64,000 nt of DNA from JANMMJ01 sp031373255 (GTDB lineage Bacteria > Pseudomonadota > Alphaproteobacteria > Rhizobiales > Aestuariivirgaceae). The DNA is taken from contig JANMMJ010000193.1 in the NCBI GenBank assembly GCA_031373255.1, positions 1-64,000 of the forward strand. The letters run 5' to 3'. The number at the start of each line of letters is the position of its first letter. The stretch's first letter is position 1. The translations under genes were made by a program, and so were the position numbers. Shown one piece after another: positions 1 through 9,149 of this stretch. The notes under the pieces are model-generated. The model was not told where the DNA came from. It did no database searches and worked only from the letters and a program-made list of their open reading frames with translations.

Positions 1-1806
1 CCGATGATGACTTCGAAGCTCTTGAAACCACACGCGCAGCAAAGCTGGTTCGGCCGACTGGTCGACCGTGTATTTGGTGCGCTTCAACGCTTCTACCGCC
101 GCCGTCTCGACGGCACGATCAAGCAGCGCTCGGTATTTTTGTTCATGATGCTGCTGACGGTCGGCATTTCCACGGTCCTTTATCTGGCGATCAACAAGGA
201 ACTGGCGCCAGCCGAAGACCAGGGTGTGCTGTTCAGCTTCGTTAACGCTCCCGAACATACCAACCTTGACTATCTGACGACTTATTCCGACAAACTCGTC
301 GAGGTGTACGGCGCCGTGCCGGAAAAGAAAAACGTGTTCCAGATCAACGGTTTTCCGAACACGCATTCGGCCTTCGTCGGCCTGATCATGAAGCCATGGG
401 GAGAGCGCGATCGCAGCGACCTTTCGGTGATGGGTGAGCTCCAGGGAAAGACCAGCCAGATCGCGGGCGTGGACATTTTCTCGACCGCACCTTCGGCCAT
501 TCCAGTCGGTGCAGGCGAAATGCCAGTCGAGTTCGTGCTGACCTATCCTGGCGACTATACCCAGCTTGCCGATACGTTGAACACGCTCAAGGGCGAAGCT
601 ATGAAGAGCGGCTTGTTCATTTTCGCCAATGCGAACCTGCGTTTCAATACCCCGCAGGCGGAGCTGGTCGTGGACAAGGACCGCGCCAACAAGCTCGGCG
701 TTACCATGCGCGATGTCGGTGCAACACTGGCAACGCTGCTTGGCGGCAACAATGTGAACCGGTTTTCGGTGCAGGGCCGCAGCTACGAGGTCATCCCGCA
801 GGTGCCCCGCACCGAAAGGAGCACGGTTGCGGATGTGCTGAGCTACAGAGTGCGTGCGGCAAATGGTGAAATGGTGCCCCTTTCGGCCTTCATCACAGCG
901 ACCGCTTCGGTTCAGCCAAATGGGCTGGCCACCTTCCAGCAGCTCAATTCGGCTGTTCTGCAGGGTGTTCCCTTCCCAGGCCGCACCGTTGGCGAAGCTG
1001 TCGCGTTCCTGCAGCAGAAGGCAGACGAGATCATGCCGCAGGGCATGGCCTATGACTTCAAAGGGGAAAGCCGGCAGTATGTGAACGAAGGCAACACGCT
1101 GGCACTCACCTTCGTGTTCGCGCTCATCCTGATCTATCTGGTCCTTGCAGCCCAGTTCGAAAGCTTCCGCGATCCATTCATCGTTCTGATCGGATTGCCG
1201 GCATCGGTATTCGGCTCATTGCTGGTGCTGTTCGTGCTGGGTGAGGTGAACGGTGCGATGCAGAACAACCCACCGATCAATCTGGGATCGGGCACGATCA
1301 ACATCTATACGCAGATCGGGCTCGTGACGCTGATCGGCCTTATCTCCAAGCACGGCATTCTCATGGTGGAATTCGCCAACAAGCTGCAGGAGACCATGGG
1401 CTATGACAAGAACCTGGCGATCAAGGAAGCGGCGGCTGTCCGGCTTCGGCCCATCCTGATGACCACAGCCGCCATGGTGATCGGCGTGGTCCCATTGCTA
1501 ATTGCCGATGGTGCTGGCGCCAGGAGCCGGTTCGACATCGGCGTGGTGATTGCCGCCGGCATGACCATCGGGACGCTGTTCACGCTGTTCGTGACGCCGG
1601 CTGTCTACTCCTACGTGGCGCGCGATCGCCGCGGCATGGCAGGTGCTTTGGCCCACGAAGTGCCAATGGAGCCTGCGGCGCATGTGGCTCCAGTTCCAGC
1701 GGTCATTCCGCTTCCGCTGGCCGCAAGTGCTGAAGTTGTGGAGATGCCGAAGCGCAAGGGACGGCGCCTGCCGCCCAAGGACAGGCTGCCAGAGGCAGCC
1801 GAGTGA
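1..1806 (+). CDS. RND multidrug efflux inner-membrane transporter, C-terminal part (partial)
   Basis: This is the C-terminal part of a hydrophobe/amphiphile-type RND pump, the proton-driven inner-membrane subunit of a tripartite drug exporter. The frame is open at the left edge, so the ATG at 4 is internal; about 600 residues are present against roughly 1040 for the family. Visible parts are a membrane segment near residue 50, the periplasmic porter region (about 70-360), then the late helices: around 365-385, 393-415, the conserved stretch GLISKHGILMVEFAN near 450, and RLRPILMTTAAMV with VTPAVYSYV at the end. The last 60 residues are a Pro/Ala-rich and basic cytoplasmic tail that is longer than usual. 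A membrane-fusion partner would be expected upstream, outside the window. Confidence 0.93.
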   Translation, partial: PMMTSKLLKPHAQQSWFGRLVDRVFGALQRFYRRRLDGTIKQRSVFLFMMLLTVGISTVLYLAINKELAPAEDQGVLFSFVNAPEHTNLDYLTTYSDKLVEVYGAVPEKKNVFQINGFPNTHSAFVGLIMKPWGERDRSDLSVMGELQGKTSQIAGVDIFSTAPSAIPVGAGEMPVEFVLTYPGDYTQLADTLNTLKGEAMKSGLFIFANANLRFNTPQAELVVDKDRANKLGVTMRDVGATLATLLGGNNVNRFSVQGRSYEVIPQVPRTERSTVADVLSYRVRAANGEMVPLSAFITATASVQPNGLATFQQLNSAVLQGVPFPGRTVGEAVAFLQQKADEIMPQGMAYDFKGESRQYVNEGNTLALTFVFALILIYLVLAAQFESFRDPFIVLIGLPASVFGSLLVLFVLGEVNGAMQNNPPINLGSGTINIYTQIGLVTLIGLISKHGILMVEFANKLQETMGYDKNLAIKEAAAVRLRPILMTTAAMVIGVVPLLIADGAGARSRFDIGVVIAAGMTIGTLFTLFVTPAVYSYVARDRRGMAGALAHEVPMEPAAHVAPVPAVIPLPLAASAEVVEMPKRKGRRLPPKDRLPEAAE

Positions 1807-1811
1807 TTGAA

Positions 1812-1836
1812 GGGCCCCCGCGATGGGGCCCTTTTT
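1812..1836 (+). terminator. Rho-independent terminator of the RND gene
   Basis: A 7-bp GC-only stem (GGGCCCC / GGGGCCC) with a 6-nt loop is followed directly by five T residues. It starts 6 nt after the efflux pump stop codon and ends where the convergent pssA gene ends. Confidence 0.9.
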
Positions 1837-2669
1837 CATTTGGATGGTGCCATCGTCTCATCCGCGCGCTGGTGACGGCGCCATGCCCTGAGCGCGAGCG
1901 GGATCATGCCAATATAAAGCAGTGAGAGCGCCGTCAGCATCTGCCAGGGATAGGTGATCAGCAAAAAGAAGCTGAGCACGACCACGCCGAGGATCGGCAA
2001 CACCATCTCGCGGGGAATACGGGCGCTGAGGGTCTTGCCGGAATAGGTTGGTATGCGGCTCACCATGAGCAGCGCGATGATGGCCATATAGGGCGCGATC
2101 AGCCAGGCATATTCGTGACCGTCTTCAACCAGCCCAAGGAAACCCAGGTACATCGGCAGCAGGGCAAGACCGGCACCGGCGGGTGCCGGTGCTCCTGTAA
2201 AAAAATTGGCGGCCCATGCCGGTTTGTCTGGATCGTCGAGCGCCACGTTAAAGCGGGCAAGGCGCAGGGCACAGCAAATCGCGTAGGAAAGGGCGATCAG
2301 CCAGCCAAGACTGCGCAATGCATTCAGCGCCCAAATATACATGAGAATTGCGGGTGCCACGCCGAAGTTCAAAAAATCAGCCAGCGAATCCAATTCGGCG
2401 CCAAACCGCGAAGTGCCCTTCAGCAAACGCGCAAGCCTGCCATCCATCGCGTCAAGGACGATGGCGATGCAAATGGCGCCAACAGCGAGTTCATAACGGC
2501 CCTCGATGCCCAGCCTGATCGCCGTAATACCGCTGGCCAGCGCCAGAAGCGTGATCAGATTTGGCAGCAGGAAGCGAACGGGAACCTGGCGGAACCGCTG
2601 GCGCTGCCGGTCATGCTGTGGGACGGGACGGTCAATCACTCGCTCAACTCCGGCGCGCTGTGCGCTCAC
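1836..2669 (-). CDS. pssA: CDP-diacylglycerol--serine O-phosphatidyltransferase
   Basis: Transfers a phosphatidyl group from CDP-diacylglycerol to serine, making phosphatidylserine in the inner membrane, the step before Psd. The complete CDP-alcohol phosphotransferase motif is visible: D73, D76-G77, A80-R81, G90, D94 and D98. Several hydrophobic helices follow. I place the start at a GTG inside the end of psd (26-nt overlap), giving 277 aa. A longer frame opens at 2780, but its extra N-terminus lies wholly over psd and looks unlike protein. Gene order psd-pssA on one transcript matches consecutive steps of phosphatidylethanolamine synthesis and is common in alphaproteobacteria. Confidence 0.93.
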   Translation of the reverse strand: MSAQRAGVERVIDRPVPQHDRQRQRFRQVPVRFLLPNLITLLALASGITAIRLGIEGRYELAVGAICIAIVLDAMDGRLARLLKGTSRFGAELDSLADFLNFGVAPAILMYIWALNALRSLGWLIALSYAICCALRLARFNVALDDPDKPAWAANFFTGAPAPAGAGLALLPMYLGFLGLVEDGHEYAWLIAPYMAIIALLMVSRIPTYSGKTLSARIPREMVLPILGVVVLSFFLLITYPWQMLTALSLLYIGMIPLALRAWRRHQRADETMAPSK

Positions 2670-3351
2670 CCTCGGGCGAAGCAATGTCGGCAAGAACAGT
2701 TTCACCCGCCATGGCGCGCTGGCCGACACTGACCAGGGCATTGATGCCCTCGGGTAGATAAACATCCACGCGGCTGCCAAAACGGATCAGGCCAAAGCGC
2801 TGGCCGGCGACGAGTTGATCGCCCGGCTCGACAAACTTTATGATACGGCGGGCCACCAGGCCGGCGATCTGAACAACGCCAAGCCGGTGGCCGTCTATCA
2901 TTTCGAGAGTGAAGGCCTGCCGTTCATTGTCCTCGCTGGCCTTGTCCAGTTCCGCGTTGATGAAGGCACCAGGGATGTAACCAATGTGCGAGATGCGCGC
3001 CTCGACCGGAGACCTGTTTACGTGAACATCGAATACATTCATGAAAACAGAAATGCGGGTGACGGGGATGCGCTCCAGATCAAGTTCCGGCGGGGGGACA
3101 ACCTTGCCCACGAAACTTACGCGGCCATCGGCAGGCGAGATGACAAGGCCCGCCCTCACCGGGGTTATCCGTTCCGGATCGCGGAAGAAATAGGCGCACC
3201 ATACAGTGAGAAGCACGCCCAGCCAGGCGAGCGGACCCAGCCCCAGCCAGAAGAGCACTAGCGTTACCGCGGCAAAGATGGCGACGAATTTCAAACCGTC
3301 GCGATGGACAGGAACAAGAATGGAGGTGGCGGAGCTCAGAATCGACATCAC
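2644..3351 (-). CDS. psd: Phosphatidylserine decarboxylase proenzyme (short type)
   Basis: Decarboxylates phosphatidylserine to phosphatidylethanolamine at the membrane. Length (235 aa) fits the short Psd class. N-terminal hydrophobic segments lie at about 22-55. Conserved pieces are SPADG near residue 75, the FDVHVNRSP block with His110, and FGSR at 191-194 in place of the LGST of the long class; self-cleavage is expected between Gly192 and Ser193, leaving a pyruvoyl group on Ser193. The downstream pssA start overlaps its end, pointing to translational coupling. The start could be either of two adjacent ATGs. Confidence 0.94.
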   Translation of the reverse strand: MMSILSSATSILVPVHRDGLKFVAIFAAVTLVLFWLGLGPLAWLGVLLTVWCAYFFRDPERITPVRAGLVISPADGRVSFVGKVVPPPELDLERIPVTRISVFMNVFDVHVNRSPVEARISHIGYIPGAFINAELDKASEDNERQAFTLEMIDGHRLGVVQIAGLVARRIIKFVEPGDQLVAGQRFGLIRFGSRVDVYLPEGINALVSVGQRAMAGETVLADIASPEGERTARRS

Positions 3352-3391
3352 GTCCCCATAGCCGCCATTTAAGGCAATTGCAAAGGCAGCA

Positions 3392-3421
3392 GGGGCCGCG
3401 GCAGTTTCCCGCCGCGGCCCC
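3392..3421. other. GC-rich hairpin between psd and the YbjQ-like gene
   Basis: Eleven-bp perfect arms (GGGGCCGCGGC and GCCGCGGCCCC) flank an 8-nt loop. It lies 41 bp in front of the psd start and 64 bp after the YbjQ-like stop. No T-run follows on either strand, so it is either a weak terminator for the upstream minus-strand gene or a structured psd leader. Confidence 0.5.
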
Positions 3422-3484
3422 AGGCTCCGAGATCAGTCCCGGTCCTGCGAAGCAATCGTGAAGAGATTGCCCCGCCCTCCCCTG

Positions 3485-3910
3485 TCAGTGACGAAGACTT
3501 GAGCCTTCAGATGAGGCACGGCCAGCCCGGCAGGCATGGACCGGTTCAGATGCTTCATCCAAAGTCTCCTCCATGGATATTTCGCCCAGAGGAATCGTGA
3601 CGGTTGTCACCGCGGTTCCCCAGACAAGCACCATGAACGTGCCGGCCGACAATTCGGCAATCTCAATGCGCAACCCAATGACGGCATCAGCCCCCATCAC
3701 TTGCGCATTGCGGCGTACAGTTTCCGTTGCCCGCTCCCTGGCTTCGTCAAGGGCGAGATCCATATCCTCCACACCATTCACCTGCAGATGGCGGCTGCCA
3801 TCTACACAGATCTTGTTCACGCGCCGCGACCAGAAGGCCTTGCCGCGCACCAGACCCAACGTGTCACCGATTGCTTTTCCGGCCACATTGTCCATCGTCG
3901 TCACCAACAT
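3485..3910 (-). CDS. YbjQ/UPF0145 (putative heavy-metal-binding) family protein
   Basis: The N-terminus (MLVTTMDNVAGKAIGDTLGLVRG) and the later GADAVIGLRIE segment match the small YbjQ family, whose members form homo-oligomers; a metal-binding role has been proposed but not proven. The start is the ATG at 3910: a GGGGAG ribosome site lies 7 nt upstream, while an in-frame ATG at 4036 would add an Arg-rich tail not seen in the family. The result is 141 aa. The C-terminal 35 residues, after the expected domain end, are acidic then basic and of unknown use. No partner gene is adjacent. Confidence 0.82.
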   Translation of the reverse strand: MLVTTMDNVAGKAIGDTLGLVRGKAFWSRRVNKICVDGSRHLQVNGVEDMDLALDEARERATETVRRNAQVMGADAVIGLRIEIAELSAGTFMVLVWGTAVTTVTIPLGEISMEETLDEASEPVHACRAGRASSEGSSLRH

Positions 3911-4127
3911 CGACACACTCCCCACCAGAATCTGCGTGGCGGGTCTGTTCCTCCGCCCACTCACGCATCCCGCACGATTTCCCCGTGGCGTGAGGATGAA
4001 AATGGCCCGCAGAAGTAAACGAAGCGGAATCAGCATCGCATTTGCCTCGAATTTTAAGCGAATGGCCGGGAAATCCTCGGCTCAGCGTTAACAGGCCGTT
4101 GGCGAAGGACTGTGTGATGAGAGGTGG

Positions 4128-6026
4128 TTACTTCCCGGCAACCGGTTCCAGCGCCACCGCCTCGGCCGTGGCGCCGCGCTCGTCGGCCGCTTTCGCGAGT
4201 TTGCGGCGGGCTTCGTCAGCTTCGCGCTGACGGCTCCACATCGAGGCATAGAGGCCGCGTTTCCGCAGCAGTGCATTATGCGATCCACGTTCGGCAATGC
4301 GGCCCTTTTCGAGCACAATGATCTCGTCGGCATCGACAACCGTGGACAGGCGGTGGGCGATGACCAGCGTGGTGCGATTTTTCGACACCGTCTTCAGCGC
4401 TTGCTGGATTTCCTGCTCGGTAAACGTATCAAGAGCGGAGGTTGCCTCGTCGAGAACCAGGATCGGCGGACCTTTCAAAATGGTTCGCGCAATCGAAACA
4501 CGCTGCTTCTCGCCGCCCGACAATTTCAAGCCGCGCTCGCCGACCATCGAGTCATAGCCACCGGGAAGACTTTTCACAAAACCATGGATCTGGGCGAGCC
4601 TTGCCGCGGCTTCCACCTCCTCGTCGGAGGCGCCGGGTCGGCCATAACGAATATTGTAACGGATGGTATCGTTGAACAGCACGGTATCCTGCGGGACCAT
4701 GCCGATTGCCGCGCGAAGCGACTGCTGGGTGACGGCGGCAATATCCTGGCCATCAATCAGCACGCGTCCGCCCGAGACCTCATAGAAACGGTAGAGCAAC
4801 CGCGAAATGGTGGATTTGCCGGCGCCCGAGGGTCCGACGATCGCCACGGTATGGCCGGGCGGCACGGTGAACGAGATATCCCTGATGATCGGGCGTGCGG
4901 CATCATAGGCGAAGCTGACGTTGTCGAAAGCGAGTTCGCCCTTCGTTACCTTGAGCGGCGTTGCATCAGGCTTGTCACGGATATCGGCCTCGACATCGAG
5001 AAGCGACATCATATCCTCAACATCAATCAGGCCCTGCTTGATCTCGCGATAGGACGAGCCGATGAAGTTCAGCGGCATATAGAGTTGGATCATCAGGGCA
5101 TTGACCAGGACAAAGTCGCCAACAGTGGCCTGTCCCTGGCTGATGGCATAGCCCGACATCACCATGACGACTGTGAGGCCAATGGAAAAGATAAACGCCT
5201 GACCAGCGTTGAGAACGGCGAGTGACACCCAGGTCTTGGTCGCCGATTTCTCGTAGCGCTCCATGGCCTGATCAAAACGGCGGGTTTCGTGTTCCTCATT
5301 GCCGAAGTATTTCACGGTTTCGAAATTGAGGAGACTATCGACGGCCTTGGTATTGGCGTCGGTGTCCGCTTCATTCATGGTGCGGCGAATGTTGATGCGC
5401 CATTCAGTGGCGGCATAGGTGTACCAGACATAGAAGATGACGGTGGCAAGAACGACCAGCGCGTAGGCCCAGTTGAACGACCAGGCGAGGAGACCGCAGA
5501 CAAGGGAAATCTCCAATACGGTGGGCAGCGTATTGAACAGTGAAAACCGCAACACGGTATCGACGCCCATGGTGCCACGGGAAATTGTGCGCGACAGTCC
5601 GCCGGTGCGGCGCTCGAGATGAAAACGCAGTGACAAGGCGTGCATGTGGCGGAAGGTTTTGGCAGCAAGCTCGCGCACGGCCCGCTGTCCCACCTTGGCG
5701 AAGATGGCGTCGCGAATCTGGGCCAGCGCCACCATCATGATGCGGCCCAGGCCGTAAGAGAGGATCATGAACAGCGGCACGGCAAAGATCGCAGCGGCTA
5801 AGTCGCCTTTGGAAGTGAGCGCATCGGTCGCGTATTTGAATGCGTAGGGCGTCCAGACCGTTACAATCTTGGAGACGACGAGGGCCGCCATGGCAATGAC
5901 GACACGCAATCTGAGATCGGGGCGGCCTGCCGGCCACAGATAAGGCAGGAGACTCTTAAGCGTCGTCCACTGGTCACCATCGCCGCGCTTGGCATCCGCC
6001 GCACGGGGCTTGAGTTTGCGGCTCAT
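4128..6026 (-). CDS. Atm1/HMT1-type ABC exporter (fused permease-ATPase)
   Basis: A half-transporter that dimerises in the inner membrane. Relatives (mitochondrial ABCB7/Atm1, bacterial NaAtm1) export glutathione-linked sulfur compounds or metal conjugates. Six membrane helices span about 40-320, with the family-typical NFETVKYFGNE segment near 234-244. The nucleotide-binding domain has Walker A GPSGAGKST (398-406), signature LSGGEKQR (about 502-509), Walker B ILVLDEATSALD (from 522) and the switch histidine in VIAHRLSTV. Length 632 aa is normal. It lies 24 nt after the LysM protein gene on the same strand, so both are probably on one transcript. Confidence 0.92.
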   Translation of the reverse strand: MSRKLKPRAADAKRGDGDQWTTLKSLLPYLWPAGRPDLRLRVVIAMAALVVSKIVTVWTPYAFKYATDALTSKGDLAAAIFAVPLFMILSYGLGRIMMVALAQIRDAIFAKVGQRAVRELAAKTFRHMHALSLRFHLERRTGGLSRTISRGTMGVDTVLRFSLFNTLPTVLEISLVCGLLAWSFNWAYALVVLATVIFYVWYTYAATEWRINIRRTMNEADTDANTKAVDSLLNFETVKYFGNEEHETRRFDQAMERYEKSATKTWVSLAVLNAGQAFIFSIGLTVVMVMSGYAISQGQATVGDFVLVNALMIQLYMPLNFIGSSYREIKQGLIDVEDMMSLLDVEADIRDKPDATPLKVTKGELAFDNVSFAYDAARPIIRDISFTVPPGHTVAIVGPSGAGKSTISRLLYRFYEVSGGRVLIDGQDIAAVTQQSLRAAIGMVPQDTVLFNDTIRYNIRYGRPGASDEEVEAAARLAQIHGFVKSLPGGYDSMVGERGLKLSGGEKQRVSIARTILKGPPILVLDEATSALDTFTEQEIQQALKTVSKNRTTLVIAHRLSTVVDADEIIVLEKGRIAERGSHNALLRKRGLYASMWSRQREADEARRKLAKAADERGATAEAVALEPVAGK

Positions 6027-6050
6027 GCAATCTGCCTGCTTCAGGAAATT

Positions 6051-7406
6051 CTAGTTGAGAGTCGCTCCGCCCTCTTCCGTCGTGAGCGGAATTTTCCGTT
6101 TGGGATCGATCTGTTCGGGCGGGGTGGCGTTTGGCGTGCTGAAAATCTGACCCGGGTAGATGCGGTTTGGATTGCGGATCTGATCGCGGTTGGCCTGGTA
6201 AATGACGCTGTAGTGGATGCCCCGGCCATAGATGACGCGGGACAGCTTCCAGAGATTGTTGCCGGGCTGGATGATGACGCGGCCCTTGGGCGGATCGGTT
6301 GCCGGGGTTGCGGCTGCGACGGTTGTTTCACCGCTTGCCGTTGTGGCCGCCGGTTCCGGATTGGCGGGGGGTGTCAGTTGTTCCGGCTCAGTGAGTGCGA
6401 CGACCCGCTCAGGCTCTTCACGCATGAATGGGATTTCAACGCGGTTCATGACCTTGCCGGTCTTGTCGATCTGGTCAACACGGAGCGCATGGCTGCCTGG
6501 TGCGATCTCGGATTTACCTGTCCATGACCATTTGCCATCAACGCCGCTGGTCGCATCGCCAACGGACTTGTTGTCGACATAGACGCGCACATTGCTGCCC
6601 GCTCCGGCGCGGCCGGAGAACACGATATCGCCCCGGTCGGTGTAGTCGACGCTGTCCAGCACGACCTTCATCTTTGCCGGACCGGGAATGACTTCGGGCT
6701 CGGCCGCTGCTGGTGCAGCCTGCGGCTCTGCTGGCGGCGCCGTTGCAGGTTCGACAGCGGCCGATTGTTGTTCGGGTTCCGCAGGCGTGGTCTTTTCGAT
6801 GGTGGCGCCGGCAGGCTCGGCCGGTGCATCGGGGGTTTGAAGGACCTTGGCAGGCGCTTCCGGCTCAAGCAGGGCCACCATGGGTTGATCACCAGACTTG
6901 GGCTCGGGAACCGCCACAGCGACCGTTTGCTCCGACTCCACAACGTCTTGGGAGCCGGGCGCCTTCTGCTCGAGCGACAGTTGCCCGGCGCCCGCCGCCA
7001 ACGGCTTTTCCGGAACCACGACCCAGGCGCCGTCGTTGTTGGCGACGCCCTTGCCAACAACTTCACCGTTGAGTTTGAGCGTGACTTCTGAACCGGGCAC
7101 CGCGGTGCCGGCCACGATGGCTTCGCCAGATTGCTCGACGCGAACGGTGTCGAATTCGGGCGCCGCAGCAGGTTTCTTGACCTCCGCCGCCGGGGCTGGG
7201 GCGGCCGGAGCGGCTGGTGCTGGCTCGGGTGCGGGGATCTCCGGCTGGCCTTCTGGAACGACGGTTACGGCGATGGCCGCTGGATCTGCCGGTTTTTCCA
7301 GCGCTACTTCCGGTTTCTGGCCACTGTACGTGACATAGGCCAGCAGCGCTGCTGTGGCGGCAGCCATGCCTCCGAAAATCTTCAGAGGCCGTTTTTCAAC
7401 AGTCAT
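6051..7406 (-). CDS. Membrane-anchored LysM protein with Ig-like repeats
   Basis: A 451-aa envelope protein. Basic residues then a hydrophobic helix at about 9-28 predict an N-in membrane anchor. Two Ig-like beta modules follow (about 80-155 and 250-330, each with a GxxVxVxVDGxxVG-type core), separated and flanked by long Pro/Ala/Glu-rich linkers. A C-terminal LysM domain starts near residue 380 (GNNLWKLSRVIYG ... NPNRIYPGQIF), which should bind peptidoglycan. I infer a periplasmic spacer or scaffold tied to the wall; no catalytic domain is seen. The divergent gene begins about 125 bp away across an inverted repeat. Confidence 0.88.
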   Translation of the reverse strand: MTVEKRPLKIFGGMAAATAALLAYVTYSGQKPEVALEKPADPAAIAVTVVPEGQPEIPAPEPAPAAPAAPAPAAEVKKPAAAPEFDTVRVEQSGEAIVAGTAVPGSEVTLKLNGEVVGKGVANNDGAWVVVPEKPLAAGAGQLSLEQKAPGSQDVVESEQTVAVAVPEPKSGDQPMVALLEPEAPAKVLQTPDAPAEPAGATIEKTTPAEPEQQSAAVEPATAPPAEPQAAPAAAEPEVIPGPAKMKVVLDSVDYTDRGDIVFSGRAGAGSNVRVYVDNKSVGDATSGVDGKWSWTGKSEIAPGSHALRVDQIDKTGKVMNRVEIPFMREEPERVVALTEPEQLTPPANPEPAATTASGETTVAAATPATDPPKGRVIIQPGNNLWKLSRVIYGRGIHYSVIYQANRDQIRNPNRIYPGQIFSTPNATPPEQIDPKRKIPLTTEEGGATLN

Positions 7407-7445
7407 AAGCCCTCAATCTTTCCCTAAAGGCAACACTAACCGAAT

Positions 7446-7462
7446 TACAAAGTTTCTTTGTA
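7446..7462. promoter_or_regulatory. Inverted repeat in the divergent LysM / LOG promoter region
   Basis: TACAAAG and CTTTGTA form perfect 7-bp arms around TTT. The site is flanked on both sides by the pentamer CGAAT, the right one continuing into a GANTC site (7464-7468). It sits 39 bp before the LysM gene start and 69 bp before the LOG start, so it could be an operator for either promoter. The binding factor is unknown. Confidence 0.5.
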
Positions 7463-7531
7463 CGAATCCAAGCCTCGTCGCTTAAATAGTACCCATCGCG
7501 AAGATTAGCAAACATCGGAGGCTTGGAATTG

Positions 7532-8131
7532 ATGGCCGCTATGCGGAATTTGTGTGTTTATTGCGGCTCAGGTCCAGGCCGGACGGCGAGTTACATGGAA
7601 GCAGCCGATGCGCTTGGCGGCGCCATGGCGGCAGCGAATATCGGGCTCGTCTATGGCGGCGGCAGCAACGGTCTCATGGGGCGGATTGCGCGTTCCGTTC
7701 TCGATGCAGGCGGACACGTTACCGGCATTATCCCGGAGTTCCTCGTCCAGAAGGAACGCATGATGACCGACGTCAACGAATTGATCGTCACTGGTGACAT
7801 GCATGAGCGCAAGATGTCGATGTTCGAGAAGTCCGACGGTTTCGTGGCGCTTCCGGGCGGCGTCGGCACGCTCGAAGAACTGGTCGAGGTCATGACTTGG
7901 GCCCAACTTGACCGCCACGCCAAGCCAATCGTTCTGTGCAACATCGACAGCTACTGGAATCCGCTATTGACGCTGGTGGAGCATATGCGGGCAGAGAAAT
8001 TCATCCGCGAAGGCCTGGAATTCAAGCTCGATGTCGTGACATCCGCATTGGACGTCATTCCTGCATTCGAAGCGCGGGCGAAGATCAATGCCGGCAGGCC
8101 CGTCATCAACCCGGTGCGAACGAAACTCTAA
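7532..8131 (+). CDS. LOG-family protein (TIGR00730; cytokinin riboside 5'-monophosphate phosphoribohydrolase-like)
   Basis: A Rossmann-fold protein of 199 aa. LOG enzymes cleave the ribose-phosphate bond of AMP-type nucleotides or cytokinin ribotides; in bacteria many act as nucleotide-5'-monophosphate nucleosidases. The signature PGGVGTLEE is intact with the catalytic Arg/Glu context (MHERK upstream), and GGGSNGLMG marks the nucleotide loop. The ATG at 7532 is preferred because GGAGG lies 10 nt upstream; an in-frame TTG at 7523 is too near that site. The stop overlaps the end of convergent rarD by 4 nt. Confidence 0.9.
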   Translation: MAAMRNLCVYCGSGPGRTASYMEAADALGGAMAAANIGLVYGGGSNGLMGRIARSVLDAGGHVTGIIPEFLVQKERMMTDVNELIVTGDMHERKMSMFEKSDGFVALPGGVGTLEELVEVMTWAQLDRHAKPIVLCNIDSYWNPLLTLVEHMRAEKFIREGLEFKLDVVTSALDVIPAFEARAKINAGRPVINPVRTKL

Positions 8132-9072
8132 AGGGCCAGCGCTTCGGTCTCAAGACGCGCACGGCAGGCGCGATCCTCACGCACCCCGGACACGGTGAAG
8201 ATTGCGAGCGCCACCCACACAACCACGAAGGACGCAAGCTTCCAGACATCCATGGGTTCATGGAAGACGAAGATCGCGGTCAGAAAGACCAGCGACGGCG
8301 AAATATACTGCATCATGCCGGCGGTCGAATAACGGATACGCTTGATAGCCGCCGCGAAGAGCATGAGTGCCGAGGCTGTCAGCAGCCCACAGCCCATGAG
8401 CATGAGCGTTTCAAATGACGACGTGCCAAAATGGGCGCCACCATGGCTAAAAAGCCAGACTTCGGCGGCGACGAGGGGTATGGCAATCAAGAGGGTTTCA
8501 ATGAAAAACCCTTCGATGGCGCCAACATTGACGGTTTTCCGGATGAAGCCATAAAGGCAGAATGTGGCTCCCAAGGCGAGCCCCAACCATGGAAGCACAC
8601 CTGAAGCAATGGACTGTATAGCAACGCCAACCGCGGCAAGGCCGATGGCCAGAGATTGCGCACGGGTGAAACGCTCGCCGAGAAACAGAAAGCCCGCGAT
8701 GACATTGAAGAGCGGATTGATGAAATAGCCGAGGCTTGCCTCGATTGTGCGGCCAGTTTCAATCGACCAGACATAGAAGCCCCAGTTAAAAACGATCAGC
8801 AAGCTGCTCAAGGCCAGGGTGAGCAGGATCTTCGGCTGCACCAAGGCACGGCGCACGCCATCGGAATAGCCCAACCACCAGATTACAAGTCCGGCAACGG
8901 GCAACGACCAGAGACCACGGTTGACGGCAATCTCGACAGGCGAAACGTGACGGATCAGCCCAAAATAGACCGCCATGCCGCCCCAGACGAGATGCGCCGC
9001 CACGCAAAACAGCGCGCCCTTCTGCGATTCCGACATGCCGGCAGAAGGGAGCGAGTGATCAAGGACGGACAT
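8128..9072 (-). CDS. rarD: RarD-type EamA-family permease
   Basis: A ten-helix drug/metabolite transporter of 314 aa. RarD homologues are annotated as chloramphenicol-sensitivity proteins, and their true substrate is not settled. Typical segments are LVWGGMAVYFGLIRHVSPVEI at the first helix, NWGFYVWSIETGRTIEASLGYFINPLFNV in the middle, and RIRYSTAGMMQYISPSLVFLTAIFVFHEP in the second EamA repeat. Two EamA repeats are visible. An internal ATG twelve residues in is an alternative start; neither has a strong ribosome site. The gene ends by overlapping the LOG gene by 4 nt, tail to tail. Confidence 0.9.
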   Translation of the reverse strand: MSVLDHSLPSAGMSESQKGALFCVAAHLVWGGMAVYFGLIRHVSPVEIAVNRGLWSLPVAGLVIWWLGYSDGVRRALVQPKILLTLALSSLLIVFNWGFYVWSIETGRTIEASLGYFINPLFNVIAGFLFLGERFTRAQSLAIGLAAVGVAIQSIASGVLPWLGLALGATFCLYGFIRKTVNVGAIEGFFIETLLIAIPLVAAEVWLFSHGGAHFGTSSFETLMLMGCGLLTASALMLFAAAIKRIRYSTAGMMQYISPSLVFLTAIFVFHEPMDVWKLASFVVVWVALAIFTVSGVREDRACRARLETEALAL

Positions 9073-9149
9073 TGGCGTTGTTTAACGGCCAGGCACCCAC
9101 CCGGCAATCGAAAGGCTGGCATGGGAATCATGCCGCAAGCGCATATCGC

